A DNA stretch of 64,000 nucleotides from Pectobacterium wasabiae CFBP 3304 (GTDB lineage Bacteria; Pseudomonadota; Gammaproteobacteria; Enterobacterales; Enterobacteriaceae): NCBI RefSeq assembly GCF_001742185.1, contig NZ_CP015750.1, forward strand, positions 4,898,001 to 4,962,000, in the 5' to 3' direction. The position numbers and the translations under genes were made by a program. Positions 53,982 through 63,162 of this stretch are shown here, piece after piece (the first letter of the stretch is position 1; each line of letters starts with the position of its first letter). The notes beneath the pieces were generated by a model that made no database searches, was not told where the DNA came from, and worked only from the letters and a program-made list of their open reading frames with translations.

Positions 53982-54995
53982 TTAATTCCCTTTCGCGGCC
54001 TGCTTCAGATAGGAAGAATTAATGGAGTCAGCGAACGATGCGGGAATATCGCGCTGGCGAACCTCGCCAATACTCTCCAGAAAATGGGCCGTTTTGGCGA
54101 CCGCCTGACCGATACCGCTGCGATCCGTGTCGTTGCCATCACCGAGCCACTGTGCCGTCGCCTGCTGCTCCAGCGTCGGATATTCCAGCCCTGACAGCGT
54201 ATTGGTTGCTGTCGTAACGGGCGCACCGACCTCTTTTGCCACAATCGCTGCCGCTTTTTCCGGGTCCTGACGGAATTCATCCACTTTCTGCTGATGTACC
54301 CGCAGGAAGCGTGCCACCGTTTCTGGGTACTGCTGGGCAAACGCCTTCCTGACCACATAATTGTTGTAAATTAGATAACCGTCTTTTTGCAGATCCTTGG
54401 TCGCAAAAATCGCGTGTCCAGCGGAGGCTTCGAGTTCCTGTGCGAACGGTGCCCAAACGTAGCCAGCATCAATATCACCACGTTTCCATGCCGCTACCAT
54501 CTCAGCCGGGCGTAGCGGAATAAGGGTTATTTTGCTGCGATCGAGTTTGTTAACTGCGATTGCCGCTTCCAGCGCATACTGCGCCGTTGAATTTGGCGGA
54601 TAGGCAACGCGCTTCCCTTCGATATCTTTCAGCGTAGTGATGCCGGACTTGGCAATCAGGCGCTCATACGTGGCGATCACGCCGGATACACCGACAATCT
54701 CTACCGGCAGTTTTCTGACAATCCCAGCCGTCGCCGGGCTGGAACCGAAGTTGGCGATATCAATCGCGTTACTGGCGAAATAATTCAGCGCATCGGCACC
54801 GGAAGCAAATTGCACCCACTTTACTGGCGCACCCAGCGTTTTTTGCAGCGAGCCGTCAGCTTTGGCTAACACTAAGACCTGTGAGCCGCCGCTGTAGGCC
54901 ACGCGAACTTCATCAGGATGATTTTCCGCCGCCAGTACAGATGTGGTCATTAATAACAATCCACCGACACCGACTGCACTCAATATATTCTTCAT
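53982..54995 (-). CDS. TauA-like periplasmic sulfonate-binding protein
   Basis: A 337-residue binding protein with a signal peptide ending SVLAAENH. Features of the taurine/sulfonate group are VRVAYSGGSQVLVLAKADGSL, FASGADALNYFASNAIDIANFGSSPATAGI, DIEGKRVAYPPNSTAQYALEAAI and WKRGDIDAGYVWAPFAQEL. The ligand would be a small sulfonate (taurine, cysteate, sulfolactate or isethionate); sequence alone cannot decide. It follows the dehydrogenase gene by 53 bases and leads the transporter genes. Confidence 0.9.
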   Translation of the reverse strand: MKNILSAVGVGGLLLMTTSVLAAENHPDEVRVAYSGGSQVLVLAKADGSLQKTLGAPVKWVQFASGADALNYFASNAIDIANFGSSPATAGIVRKLPVEIVGVSGVIATYERLIAKSGITTLKDIEGKRVAYPPNSTAQYALEAAIAVNKLDRSKITLIPLRPAEMVAAWKRGDIDAGYVWAPFAQELEASAGHAIFATKDLQKDGYLIYNNYVVRKAFAQQYPETVARFLRVHQQKVDEFRQDPEKAAAIVAKEVGAPVTTATNTLSGLEYPTLEQQATAQWLGDGNDTDRSGIGQAVAKTAHFLESIGEVRQRDIPASFADSINSSYLKQAAKGN

Positions 54996-55048
54996 TGCTC
55001 TCCCCTATGACGTTGAATAAAAAAACCAGTTAATAAATCATTAATTCA

Positions 55049-56071
55049 TCAGGCCACTTTATTATTTAAATAAGATAACTGCCCCCAACTGACATCATCG
55101 ACGAAAATACCGTCCGTCAACCGCTGACGATAGGTTTGTTTTTCTTTATCACCCGGCAGTAATAATCCATCATCATCACGGGATTGGCGTACCCATTCTA
55201 ATAATGCAGGAATTTCCTGCTGATAGGTTGTCGCTCCACCTAATTTTTGTGGATCGATTAAAATAGACAACATGCTGTTAATAATCTGCTTGCCCTCGCC
55301 TTTCGCCGTGCGTTCAGTTTTCCCTCCGGTCAATGCCGCGCCAAGCAGAGAGCAAACCAGCGACAACCCCGAGCCTTTATGTTCACCAAACGGCAACAGC
55401 GCGCCCAGCGGTTGTTCCATCAGCCAGCGCGGATCCACCGTCGGGTTGCCTTCGTTATCGACAATACAGCCGGGTGCAACCGGTTTACCCTCATTCCACG
55501 CGATACGGGCCTTGTTACCGGCAATCACACTGGTAGCAAAATCCAGAATTACAGGGTCATCCTGTTCGACTGGAATACCAGCACAGAACGGGTTAGTCCC
55601 GAAACGCGCCTGCTGACCTTGCCACGGTAGTACCACGGGTTTGGTATACACGTTGGCAAAATGCAGCGACACCAACCCGACCTCCGCAGCCTGTTCTGCC
55701 CATGCGCCAATGCGCCCAAGATGGTGGGCATTGGCTAAACTCACCACCGCCAGACCATGCGTTTGTGCGCGTGCAATACCTTCTGCCAGCGCCTGCTTTG
55801 CCACCACTTGCCCAAAACCCTGCTGACCGTCAAACGAGATCAGCGTGCCAAAATCCAGCGTTTTTTCTGCCTGCGCGTGAGGTGACAGCCCGCCTTCACG
55901 AATCGCGTCAATATAACGCGGCAACATACTGACGCCATGTGAGTCATGCCCTTTCAGGCTAGATTCGACAAGATTATCCGCCACAATTTCTGCGATTGAT
56001 GCGTCCACATTATTCTCTGTCAGTCGGTCACGTAAATAATCACGTAAATAGTGATGGCTAAAAACAGGCAT
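55049..56071 (-). CDS. Ldh_2-family (sulfo)lactate/malate dehydrogenase
   Basis: A 340-residue NAD(P)-dependent 2-hydroxyacid dehydrogenase of the Ldh_2 family, which includes malate/ureidoglycolate dehydrogenases, E. coli HcxB (YbiC) and the (R)-sulfolactate dehydrogenase ComC. Landmarks: ESSLKGHDSHGVSMLPRYI with the active-site histidine, ANAHHLGRIGAWAEQAAEVG, FGTNPFCAGIP and LPFGEHKGSGLSLVCSLLG. ATG at 56071 follows AGAGAATG; an upstream start at 56143 is less likely. As first gene of an operon with a taurine-type transporter and a cysteate-lyase-like enzyme, interconversion of sulfolactate and sulfopyruvate is the favoured inference. Confidence 0.85.
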   Translation of the reverse strand: MPVFSHHYLRDYLRDRLTENNVDASIAEIVADNLVESSLKGHDSHGVSMLPRYIDAIREGGLSPHAQAEKTLDFGTLISFDGQQGFGQVVAKQALAEGIARAQTHGLAVVSLANAHHLGRIGAWAEQAAEVGLVSLHFANVYTKPVVLPWQGQQARFGTNPFCAGIPVEQDDPVILDFATSVIAGNKARIAWNEGKPVAPGCIVDNEGNPTVDPRWLMEQPLGALLPFGEHKGSGLSLVCSLLGAALTGGKTERTAKGEGKQIINSMLSILIDPQKLGGATTYQQEIPALLEWVRQSRDDDGLLLPGDKEKQTYRQRLTDGIFVDDVSWGQLSYLNNKVA

Positions 56072-56392
56072 ATCATTCTCTGTATACTGAAATATAAATG
56101 TAAGGCTCACTATAACGCGCAGGTTTTTATCCATAACTGACAAATAAGACTATCTATAGCGAATATTTAGCTAAGACAGTTATTGGCTTGTTTTCTCGTG
56201 CACATTGCTATTTAAAATCACATTTATTCTAACTTATTCCAAAAAACACTTTATCAGCAACGCATCAAGAAAATAGGATGTTTCTTTAGTACATTATTTA
56301 CAGCATGTTATTTATTTAAATATTAACCTGCCGTTTTTATTATTTATTCCATACCCTTTTTTATTACTGCTTAACCATGAGAGATAACAATA
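56072..56392. promoter_or_regulatory. Divergent promoter region of two sulfonate operons
   Basis: 321 AT-rich bases between the dehydrogenase start and the second binding-protein start. Both operons must be initiated here, so this is where Cbl or CysB would be expected to bind. I cannot mark a specific site because their consensus is loose. Confidence 0.4.
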
Positions 56393-57415
56393 ATGAATCA
56401 CTCACTACCCGCGAAAAAATCAACGCGTTTCACACGCCTTGCCGCCATGATTGGCCTGACGTTAACGGCATTCAGTGCTAATGCCGAAGGCACCATCAGC
56501 ATCGCACAGCAGTTTGGCATTGGTTATCTGATTCTGGATGTCGTGCGCGACCAGAGCCTGATAGAAAAACACGGTAAGCAGCAAGGGCTGGATATCAAGG
56601 TAGACTGGCGCACGCTATCTGGCGCGACGGCGATCAACGAAGCGCTGCTGTCCGGCGCGCTGGATGTAGCCTCCGCCGGTGTTCCACCAATGCTGACCGT
56701 ATGGGATCGCACGCAGGGTCGCCAGAATGTGAAAGCCATCGCCTCACTCGGCTCCATGCCCAACTATTTGCTCAGCAATAACCCAGCGGTAAAAACCATT
56801 CGCGACCTGAGCGATAAAGACCGTATCGCCGTACCTGCCGCAGGGGTTGGCTTCCAGTCACGCACGCTGCAAATCGAAACCGCGAAGCTTTACGGGGCGG
56901 AGGATTTCAAACGTTTCGACAAGATTTCTGTCAGCCTGCCGCATCCCGATGCTAGCGCGGCGCTTATCGCTGGCGGTTCCGAAATCAACGCCCACTTTTC
57001 TAGCCCGCCTTTCCAATATCAGGCATTGGAACATGCCAATGTGCACAAAATTCTGAGCTCTTATGATGTGCTGGGCGGTCAGGCGACGTTCAACGTGCTG
57101 TACACCACGCAGAAATTCCATGACGAAAATCCAAAAACCTACCGCGCCTTCTACGATGCCCTGAAGGAAGCCTCACAGATCGTCAAGGCAGATAAAGCCG
57201 CAGCGGCCGAAACCTATATTCGGGTCGAGAAATCGAAATTAAACCCTGAACTGGTGAAACGCATCGTCGCCGATCCTGAGATCGATTTCACTATCATCCC
57301 AGAGCGCACCTACGTTTATGCCGAAAAGCTGCAACAGCTTGGCGTGTTGAAAAACAAAGCCGCCTCCTGGAAGGACTATTTCTTTGCAGAAATCCACGAC
57401 CAACCGGGTAGCTAA
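56393..57415 (+). CDS. Second sulfonate-type ABC binding protein (NMT1/SsuA-like)
   Basis: A 340-residue periplasmic binding protein with a signal peptide ending AFSANAEG. It shows ISIAQQFGIGYLILDVVRDQSLIEKHGKQQG, AINEALLSGALDVASAGVPPML, LSDKDRIAVPAAGVGFQSRTLQI and HPDASAALIAGGSEINAHFSSPPF. This is a different subgroup from the TauA-like protein on the other strand, so the two systems probably take different ligands. It begins a four-gene plus-strand operon with ATPase, permease and an HcxA-like reductase. Confidence 0.88.
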   Translation: MNHSLPAKKSTRFTRLAAMIGLTLTAFSANAEGTISIAQQFGIGYLILDVVRDQSLIEKHGKQQGLDIKVDWRTLSGATAINEALLSGALDVASAGVPPMLTVWDRTQGRQNVKAIASLGSMPNYLLSNNPAVKTIRDLSDKDRIAVPAAGVGFQSRTLQIETAKLYGAEDFKRFDKISVSLPHPDASAALIAGGSEINAHFSSPPFQYQALEHANVHKILSSYDVLGGQATFNVLYTTQKFHDENPKTYRAFYDALKEASQIVKADKAAAAETYIRVEKSKLNPELVKRIVADPEIDFTIIPERTYVYAEKLQQLGVLKNKAASWKDYFFAEIHDQPGS

Positions 57416-57472
57416 ACGGCCAGAGTCAGCTTCATTCGACGAGAGCCATCGTCGCTACGCAGGAGAACAAGC

Positions 57473-58327
57473 ATGACACATCGCTCTCACGACGCTGTCG
57501 CCCAGCCGCTGTTGCAGGTGGACAGCGTCGGGCTGGAATACCGCACGCGGCGCAGTCTGGTACGCGCCACCCATGATGTAAGTTTTGACGTCTTTCCCGC
57601 CGAACGCTTTGTGCTGTTAGGGCCTTCCGGCTGCGGCAAATCCAGCTTGCTCAAATCTATCGGCGGCTTTTTGTCTCCGGTAGACGGTGAAATTCGCCTC
57701 GACGGCCAGCGCGTCACACGACCGGGGCCCGATCGCATTATGGTCTTTCAGGAGTTTGACCAGTTGCCGCCGTGGAAAACCGTGCTGGAGAACACATCCT
57801 TTCCGCTGGTTGCCAGTCGTCAGGCAACGCGAGCCGAAGCAGAAGATCGCGCCCGTTATTTTCTCGATAAGGTCGGACTAGCAAAGTTTGCCGATGCCTA
57901 TCCTCATACCTTATCCGGTGGGATGAAACAGCGTGTTGCCATCGCGCGGGCGCTAACCATGCAACCGAAAGTGCTGCTCATGGATGAACCGTTCGCCGCA
58001 CTGGATGCGCTAACCCGTCGCAAAATGCAGGAAGAATTACTGGCGCTGTGGGAAGAGGTGCGCTTTACGCTGCTGTTTGTCACCCATTCGATTGAGGAAG
58101 CACTGATCGTCGGCAGCCGAGTTTTGCTGCTCTCACCGCACCCGGGTCGCGTGCGGGCAGAAATTAACTGCCACCAGTTCACGCTGAGCGATCAGGGCAG
58201 CGAAGTTTTTCAAAACACGGCACAGCGCATTCACCGTCTTCTTTTTCCAACCGATGCAGACACGCGATCGCCTGCCGCATCCACGCAAGGTAAACCCTAT
58301 GAGCATTCAGCCCCCCGTGCGGCCTGA
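57473..58327 (+). CDS. Second sulfonate-type ABC ATPase
   Basis: A 284-residue ATPase: Walker A GPSGCGKSSLLKSIGG, Q-loop MVFQEFDQLPPWKTV, signature LSGGMKQRVAIARALTM, Walker B VLLMDEPFAALDALTR, switch FVTHSIEEALIVGSR. The usual FPWLTV is PPWKTV and the switch region reads HSIEEA rather than HDVDEA, marking a distinct subclass. Its 3' end overlaps the permease start by 29 bases. Confidence 0.9.
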   Translation: MTHRSHDAVAQPLLQVDSVGLEYRTRRSLVRATHDVSFDVFPAERFVLLGPSGCGKSSLLKSIGGFLSPVDGEIRLDGQRVTRPGPDRIMVFQEFDQLPPWKTVLENTSFPLVASRQATRAEAEDRARYFLDKVGLAKFADAYPHTLSGGMKQRVAIARALTMQPKVLLMDEPFAALDALTRRKMQEELLALWEEVRFTLLFVTHSIEEALIVGSRVLLLSPHPGRVRAEINCHQFTLSDQGSEVFQNTAQRIHRLLFPTDADTRSPAASTQGKPYEHSAPRAA

Positions 58328-59165
58328 GTATGAGCGTGAACTGGCACCGCTGAAAGACTTTACCCTCGCCCAGCCGCTGCCGCTGGCAACCCGTCTGTGG
58401 AATCAGACCTGGATTCGCAAGCTGGTGCTGCTGGCTGGGTTGCTATTACTGTGGGAAATAGGCGCACGCTGGCAGAATAACGATTTGATGCTACCCAGTT
58501 TCCTGCAAACGTTTCAGGCCTTTCGCGACGACATCGCCAGCGGCGAGCTACCGCATAAGATGGTGGTTTCACTCGGTACGCTGATAAAGGGCTATGTCAT
58601 CGGCAGCCTGCTTGCGCTAGCGCTCAGTGCGTTGGCGGTGTCCACCCGTTTTGGCCGCGACCTCTTAGGTACCTTGACCTCCATGTTCAACCCACTGCCC
58701 GCGATTGCGTTACTGCCGCTGGCCTTGCTGTGGTTTGGACTGGGAGAAAAGAGCCTGGTCTTCGTGCTCGTCCACTCGGTGATGTGGCCGATGGCGTTGA
58801 ACACCTACTCCGGCTTTCTTGGCGTTTCAGAAACGCTGCGTATGGCGGGTCGTAACTACGGCCTGACTGGCTTTCGCTACATTAGCGCGATCCTAATCCC
58901 TGCTGCGTTTCCGTCGATTATCTCCGGCCTGAAGATCGGCTGGGCATTTGCCTGGCGCACCCTGATCGCCGCTGAGTTGGTGTTCGGCGCCTCGAGCGGC
59001 AATGGCGGTTTAGGCTGGTACATATTCCAAAATCGTAACGAGCTTTATACCGATCGGGTTTTTGCCGGGCTGGCTTCCGTCATCATCATCGGATTGCTAG
59101 TTGAGGGACTGGTGTTTTCCACGATCGAGAGAGTGACGGTTAAACGCTGGGGAATGCAGCGCTAG
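58299..59165 (+). CDS. Second sulfonate-type ABC permease
   Basis: A 288-residue inner-membrane permease of the SsuC/TauC class with about six membrane segments. The EAA loop reads VSETLRMAGRNYGLTGFRYISAILIPAAFPSIISGL, followed by GWAFAWRTLIAAELVFGASSGNGGLGW. ATG at 58299 (AAGGTAAA upstream) lies inside the end of the ATPase gene; a frame continuing to 58254 has no good start. The EAA loop and partner ATPase differ from those of the neighbouring TauBC-like system. Confidence 0.88.
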   Translation: MSIQPPVRPEYERELAPLKDFTLAQPLPLATRLWNQTWIRKLVLLAGLLLLWEIGARWQNNDLMLPSFLQTFQAFRDDIASGELPHKMVVSLGTLIKGYVIGSLLALALSALAVSTRFGRDLLGTLTSMFNPLPAIALLPLALLWFGLGEKSLVFVLVHSVMWPMALNTYSGFLGVSETLRMAGRNYGLTGFRYISAILIPAAFPSIISGLKIGWAFAWRTLIAAELVFGASSGNGGLGWYIFQNRNELYTDRVFAGLASVIIIGLLVEGLVFSTIERVTVKRWGMQR

Positions 59166-59282
59166 ATGCTATTTCAGTTATGCGAAATCTGCCCGTTCAT
59201 AGCCAGAATTGTTCTTTTGCGGCGATCTCTATCGCTGTTACAACTGATTTGTCTTTTCCTACAGAGATGAGAGATCGCGAAC

Positions 59283-60386
59283 ATGATTGCAATACAAGCG
59301 CCGCAAACCTATCTGAATCGTGACGGCGTCATTCGTTCTGTTGGTGACTATGTTGCCCCTCACGCCAGCACGCTGTTGATTGTGACGAGTCCGCAGGCGT
59401 GGAAAAGGACGGCCGATGCCGTCGAGCGTAGCCTCAATGAACATGGCTTACAATATCAGGTCGAATTTTTGCCGGGCGATTGCACCAAGCCAGCAATAGA
59501 GGCGCTAACCGCACAGGCGCGCGCATTCAGCGCAGAACTGATTTTAGGTATCGGTGGCGGGCGTGTGCTCGATGTCGCCAAAGCCGTCGGCGACATTCTG
59601 GGACAGATCCCCGTCATCGCCGTCCCTACCATTGCCGCAACCTGCGCCGCGTGGTCGCCGATCAGCGTGATTTACAGCGACAGTGGCGCACACAACGGCC
59701 CCTTTCCACTGACGCGACTGCCAGTCTGGGTGCTGGTAGACAGCGAGATTATCGCCCACAGCCCCTCGCGTTACCTCAAAGCTGGTATCGTGGATGCACT
59801 GGCAAAGTGGTACGAATTTCAACCTTATTTGCGTCACGGCGATGACGGGTTGGCGCTGGCGCTCAAAGCGCAGGCAGCACGACTGGCCGTCGAGACGTTT
59901 AATACATATGGCGAGCAGGCCATTGCGGATAATGAGCAAGGTCTGGTCACGCCAGCGCTGCGCCGCGTGATCGACGCCGTTATCGCACTGGCTGGCGTGG
60001 CGAACAGCATGAAAGACGAGGTGCCACGCATTGGCGTCGCGCATGCTATTCACAACAGCATGACACGCCTGCCGGAACTGCATGACTGGCTGCATGGGGA
60101 GAAAGTGGGTTTTGGTCTGGCTGCACAGGCTTTTCTGGAACACGATAACGACGCTGACCGCGAAGAACTGTTCGCCCAACTGCGCCGCTACGGAAGCCCA
60201 ATCACGCTGAGCGCTCTCGGCCTGAATGAACGTCCACAATTAGTTGAAAGTATTGCGCAGAACGTGAAGATTGCACCGAAAATTGCCGCACGTCTGCCTT
60301 TCATAACGGATGCTGAACATATTCAGCAGGCGCTGTGGCGCACCCAAACGCTGGAAGAAAATACGTTCAACAGCCACGCGGCGTAG
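59283..60386 (+). CDS. hcxA: HcxA-like iron-type 2-oxoacid reductase
   Basis: A 367-residue member of the iron-containing (glycerol dehydrogenase-like) alcohol dehydrogenases. The segment VIAVPTIAATCAAWSPISVIYSD and SRYLKAGIVDALAKWYE match E. coli HcxA (YbdH), a 2-oxoacid/hydroxycarboxylate dehydrogenase; the NAD motif is LGIGGGRVLDVAKAVGD and metal ligands are probably in GIVDALAKW, AHAIHNSM and DWLHGEKVGFG. It ends the plus-strand sulfonate-transport operon, 117 bases after the permease. A role in reducing or oxidising a sulfonated 2-oxoacid is inferred from context. Confidence 0.82.
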   Translation: MIAIQAPQTYLNRDGVIRSVGDYVAPHASTLLIVTSPQAWKRTADAVERSLNEHGLQYQVEFLPGDCTKPAIEALTAQARAFSAELILGIGGGRVLDVAKAVGDILGQIPVIAVPTIAATCAAWSPISVIYSDSGAHNGPFPLTRLPVWVLVDSEIIAHSPSRYLKAGIVDALAKWYEFQPYLRHGDDGLALALKAQAARLAVETFNTYGEQAIADNEQGLVTPALRRVIDAVIALAGVANSMKDEVPRIGVAHAIHNSMTRLPELHDWLHGEKVGFGLAAQAFLEHDNDADREELFAQLRRYGSPITLSALGLNERPQLVESIAQNVKIAPKIAARLPFITDAEHIQQALWRTQTLEENTFNSHAA

Positions 60387-60411
60387 TTGATACTCACCCT
60401 GCAAAATAGAA

Positions 60412-60441
60412 ACGGACGCCTCGATCACTCGACGCGCCCGT
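60412..60441. terminator. Stem-loop between hcxA-like gene and gltP
   Basis: ACGG...CGC...TCGA (60412-60424) pairs with TCGA...GCG...CCGT (60429-60441) around TCAC, with two mismatches. It lies between convergent genes and may terminate both. Confidence 0.55.
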
Positions 60442-60469
60442 TGCATAGGCTATTTGAAATAGTCCGGCA

Positions 60470-61786
60470 TTATCCCTGCTGGGCAGGCTGTATACTCATC
60501 CCTTTAATCTCGCGCTCATAGGCCAGCGCTTTCTTTTCATCGAACTGGTGTTCCCATTTGGCAATTACCAGCACCGCCAGCGCATTACCAACCACGTTCA
60601 GTGCAGTACGTGCCATGTCGAGGATACGGTCGACGCCCGCAATAAATGCCAGACCTTCCAGCGGAATGCCAACGCTACCCAGCGTGGCGAGCAGTACGAC
60701 GAACGATACCCCCGGTACGCCCGCAATGCCTTTGGACGTCAGCATCAATGTCAACACCAGCACGATTTCCTGCCCGATCGACAGTTCGATACCGTACAAC
60801 TGTGCGATGAAGATCGCCGCAATACTCTGGTACAGCGTCGAACCATCGAGGTTGAAGGAGTAGCCAGTCGGCACCACGAAACTGGTAATTGATTTCGGCG
60901 CACCATAGGCTTCCATTTTTTCGATGATACGCGGCAGCACGGTTTCTGAACTGGCGGTGGAGTACGCGAGGATCAGCTCATCTTTCAGAATGCGGATCAA
61001 CATCGTAACGCGCAGCTTGCACAACCGCGCCACTGCGCCGAGCACCACCAGCCCGAAGAAGAGGATTGCCGCGTAAACCAGCATCACCAGCTTAGCCAGC
61101 GGCCATAGCGAAGCGAAACCAAAATTGGCAACCGTGACGGAAATCAGCGCAAACACCCCAACCGGGGCATAGCGCATGATCATGTGCGTCACTTTGAACA
61201 TGGTTTCCGACACGCCACGAAAGACATTCAGCAGCGGGTCACGATGCTCTTTAGGCAACGAAGACAAGCCCAAACCAAACAGCACCGAGAAGAAGATGAT
61301 TGGCAGCATGTCACCACGAGCCATCGCCGCGAAGATATTCGGCGGGATCAGCGACAGCACCGTACCAACCAGACTATGCGAACCACTCTGCACCTGTTCC
61401 GTCGTCTTTTGATACTGCGAGATATCAACAGCGGTCAGCGTCGACATATCAATGCCGTGCCCCGGTTGGAAGATATTGGCTAGCGTAATGCCAAGGATAA
61501 TCGCCACTGTCGTGATGATTTCAAAATAGAGGATGGTTTTGAAGCCGATACGCCCAAGTTTTTTGGCATCCCCTACGCCCGCAATCCCGACAATCAGGGT
61601 GGCGATAACAATGGGGACCACAATCATTTTAATCAGGCGGATAAAGATATCACCCGCAGGGCTGAGAATATTGCTGATGAGCCACTGGCGACTTTCCTGC
61701 TGTTCATGCAGCACGGCACCAAGTGCAATACCAAGAACCAACGCAATAAGGATTTGCCAGGCAAGGCTGATTTTTTGTGTTTTCAT
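60470..61786 (-). CDS. gltP: Glutamate/aspartate:proton symporter GltP
   Basis: A 438-residue inner-membrane symporter (E. coli GltP 437) of the dicarboxylate/amino acid:cation family. The serine-rich hairpin reads AYSTASSETVLPRIIEKMEAYGAP. The transport core reads FVVPTGYSFNLDGSTLYQSIAAIFIAQLYG and TSKGIAGVPGVSFVVLLATLG. ATG at 61786 is chosen because GGAAAA is correctly spaced and the N-terminus MKTQKISLAWQI then matches E. coli. E. coli glutamate/aspartate carriers are known to accept or be inhibited by L-cysteate, which fits the sulfonate genes next door. Confidence 0.93.
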   Translation of the reverse strand: MKTQKISLAWQILIALVLGIALGAVLHEQQESRQWLISNILSPAGDIFIRLIKMIVVPIVIATLIVGIAGVGDAKKLGRIGFKTILYFEIITTVAIILGITLANIFQPGHGIDMSTLTAVDISQYQKTTEQVQSGSHSLVGTVLSLIPPNIFAAMARGDMLPIIFFSVLFGLGLSSLPKEHRDPLLNVFRGVSETMFKVTHMIMRYAPVGVFALISVTVANFGFASLWPLAKLVMLVYAAILFFGLVVLGAVARLCKLRVTMLIRILKDELILAYSTASSETVLPRIIEKMEAYGAPKSITSFVVPTGYSFNLDGSTLYQSIAAIFIAQLYGIELSIGQEIVLVLTLMLTSKGIAGVPGVSFVVLLATLGSVGIPLEGLAFIAGVDRILDMARTALNVVGNALAVLVIAKWEHQFDEKKALAYEREIKGMSIQPAQQG

Positions 61787-62208
61787 CGTCATTTTCCGTT
61801 TTAAACTCCCCGCCATCACAAACATGGCGCTAGCGCGACTCCGGCGCAATACGAACCGAAAAAATCAACGTGGAGGTGATTGACTAGTAAGAATATCTGA
61901 TTGGTTGCTATCGTTATTTTTCTACTGCGACACAAGAATCGTTAACATAATTATTCAATAAAAATGCACAACTATTTGTATTGCTTAACAAAAACAAACA
62001 TATAAGTTATTGTTATGATAGGGATGCTACTATTCCACCACGTTCAGATCAAGCAGATTATCGGCATGAGAAACCATATTTATGCTGAATCGAGAACAGA
62101 AGACGGCGAGTGTCGCGCGACAAAAAATCGCGACGACGTAGGAAGGAAAAGTCCTACCCAGTCAGGAAAATGCTGGCTGGGCATCAGGTTAGGAAGGTGT
62201 GTCACGAC
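61787..62208. other. Intergenic region between gltP and cbl
   Basis: 422 bases holding the gltP promoter region and the end of cbl. CCCAGTCAG (62157-62165) and CTGGCTGGG (62173-62181) form a nine-pair stem (one G-T), a candidate cbl terminator on the minus strand (28 bases past the stop). No gene is seen. Confidence 0.45.
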
Positions 62209-63162
62209 TCAAATTTGGTAATCAATCACCGCTTCATCGTTATCTGAGAACACCTTGTCCTTAATTTCATCCAGCGACAGTTCGGTGTTGCACAACTGAA
62301 TAAATTTCCAGGCATAGTTACGTTGTAATTGACCCTTTTTTAGCCCCAGCCAAACCGTGTTGGCTTCAAATAAGTGTTCGGCATTCAACCGTACCAGCCC
62401 CTTATCACGCACGGGATCGTATGACATATCGGCCAGAATTCCAACGCCGAGCCCCAGCTCAACATAGGTTTTAATCACATCCGAATCCTGTGCGCTCAGC
62501 GTAATTTCCGGCGACATCCCCGCCGCATGAAACGCACGATCCAGTCGTGAACGCCCCGTTATCCCGTGACGATAGGTAATCAGCGGTTCCGCATTGAGCA
62601 TCTCCAGCGTAATCACGGGTTTTTCCGTCAACGGATGGTGCTCCGGCACAATCACCGAATGGTGCCAGCGGTAGTAGGAGAACGCTGCTAGCGAAGGATC
62701 GTTAATTAATTGTTCGCTGGCAATACCGATATCGGCTTCGCCAGAATGAAGCATCGCCACGATTTCATCCGGCGTACCCTGATTCAACACCAGTCGCACC
62801 TGCGGATACAAAGAACGGAAGGCTTTAATCACTGGCGGCAAACTGTAACGCGCCTGCGTATGCGTAGTTGCTATCACCAGTTGCCCGGTGTCGTTATTGG
62901 TGAAAACATTCGCTAACCGACGAATGTTGCTCGCGTCATTAAGAATGCGCTCAGCCACCACCAGCAGCTCTTTTCCCGGCTCGGTCATCCCTAACAGGCG
63001 CTTACCACGACGGATAAAGATTTCAATCCCCAGCTCCTCTTCCAGCTCGCGGATATGGCGACTCACGCCGGATTGAGAGGTAAACAGCGTATTCGCTACC
63101 TCGGTCAGGTTGTAGTTACACCGTGCTGATTCACGAATAATCTTCAGTTGCTGAAAGTTCAC
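62209..63162 (-). CDS. cbl: Cbl, LysR-type activator of sulfonate-sulfur genes
   Basis: A 317-residue LysR regulator of the CysB/Cbl subfamily. The start MNFQQLKIIRESARCNYNLT, the helix-turn-helix SGVSRHIRELEEELGIEIF, IATTHTQARYSLPPVIKAF and the end VIDYQI closely match E. coli Cbl (316 residues). Cbl activates ssu and tau genes when sulfate is scarce; sulfate-derived APS acts as anti-inducer. The start is GTG at 63162 with GGGAG upstream. Its place beside two sulfonate transporters strongly suggests that it controls them. Confidence 0.92.
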   Translation of the reverse strand: MNFQQLKIIRESARCNYNLTEVANTLFTSQSGVSRHIRELEEELGIEIFIRRGKRLLGMTEPGKELLVVAERILNDASNIRRLANVFTNNDTGQLVIATTHTQARYSLPPVIKAFRSLYPQVRLVLNQGTPDEIVAMLHSGEADIGIASEQLINDPSLAAFSYYRWHHSVIVPEHHPLTEKPVITLEMLNAEPLITYRHGITGRSRLDRAFHAAGMSPEITLSAQDSDVIKTYVELGLGVGILADMSYDPVRDKGLVRLNAEHLFEANTVWLGLKKGQLQRNYAWKFIQLCNTELSLDEIKDKVFSDNDEAVIDYQI

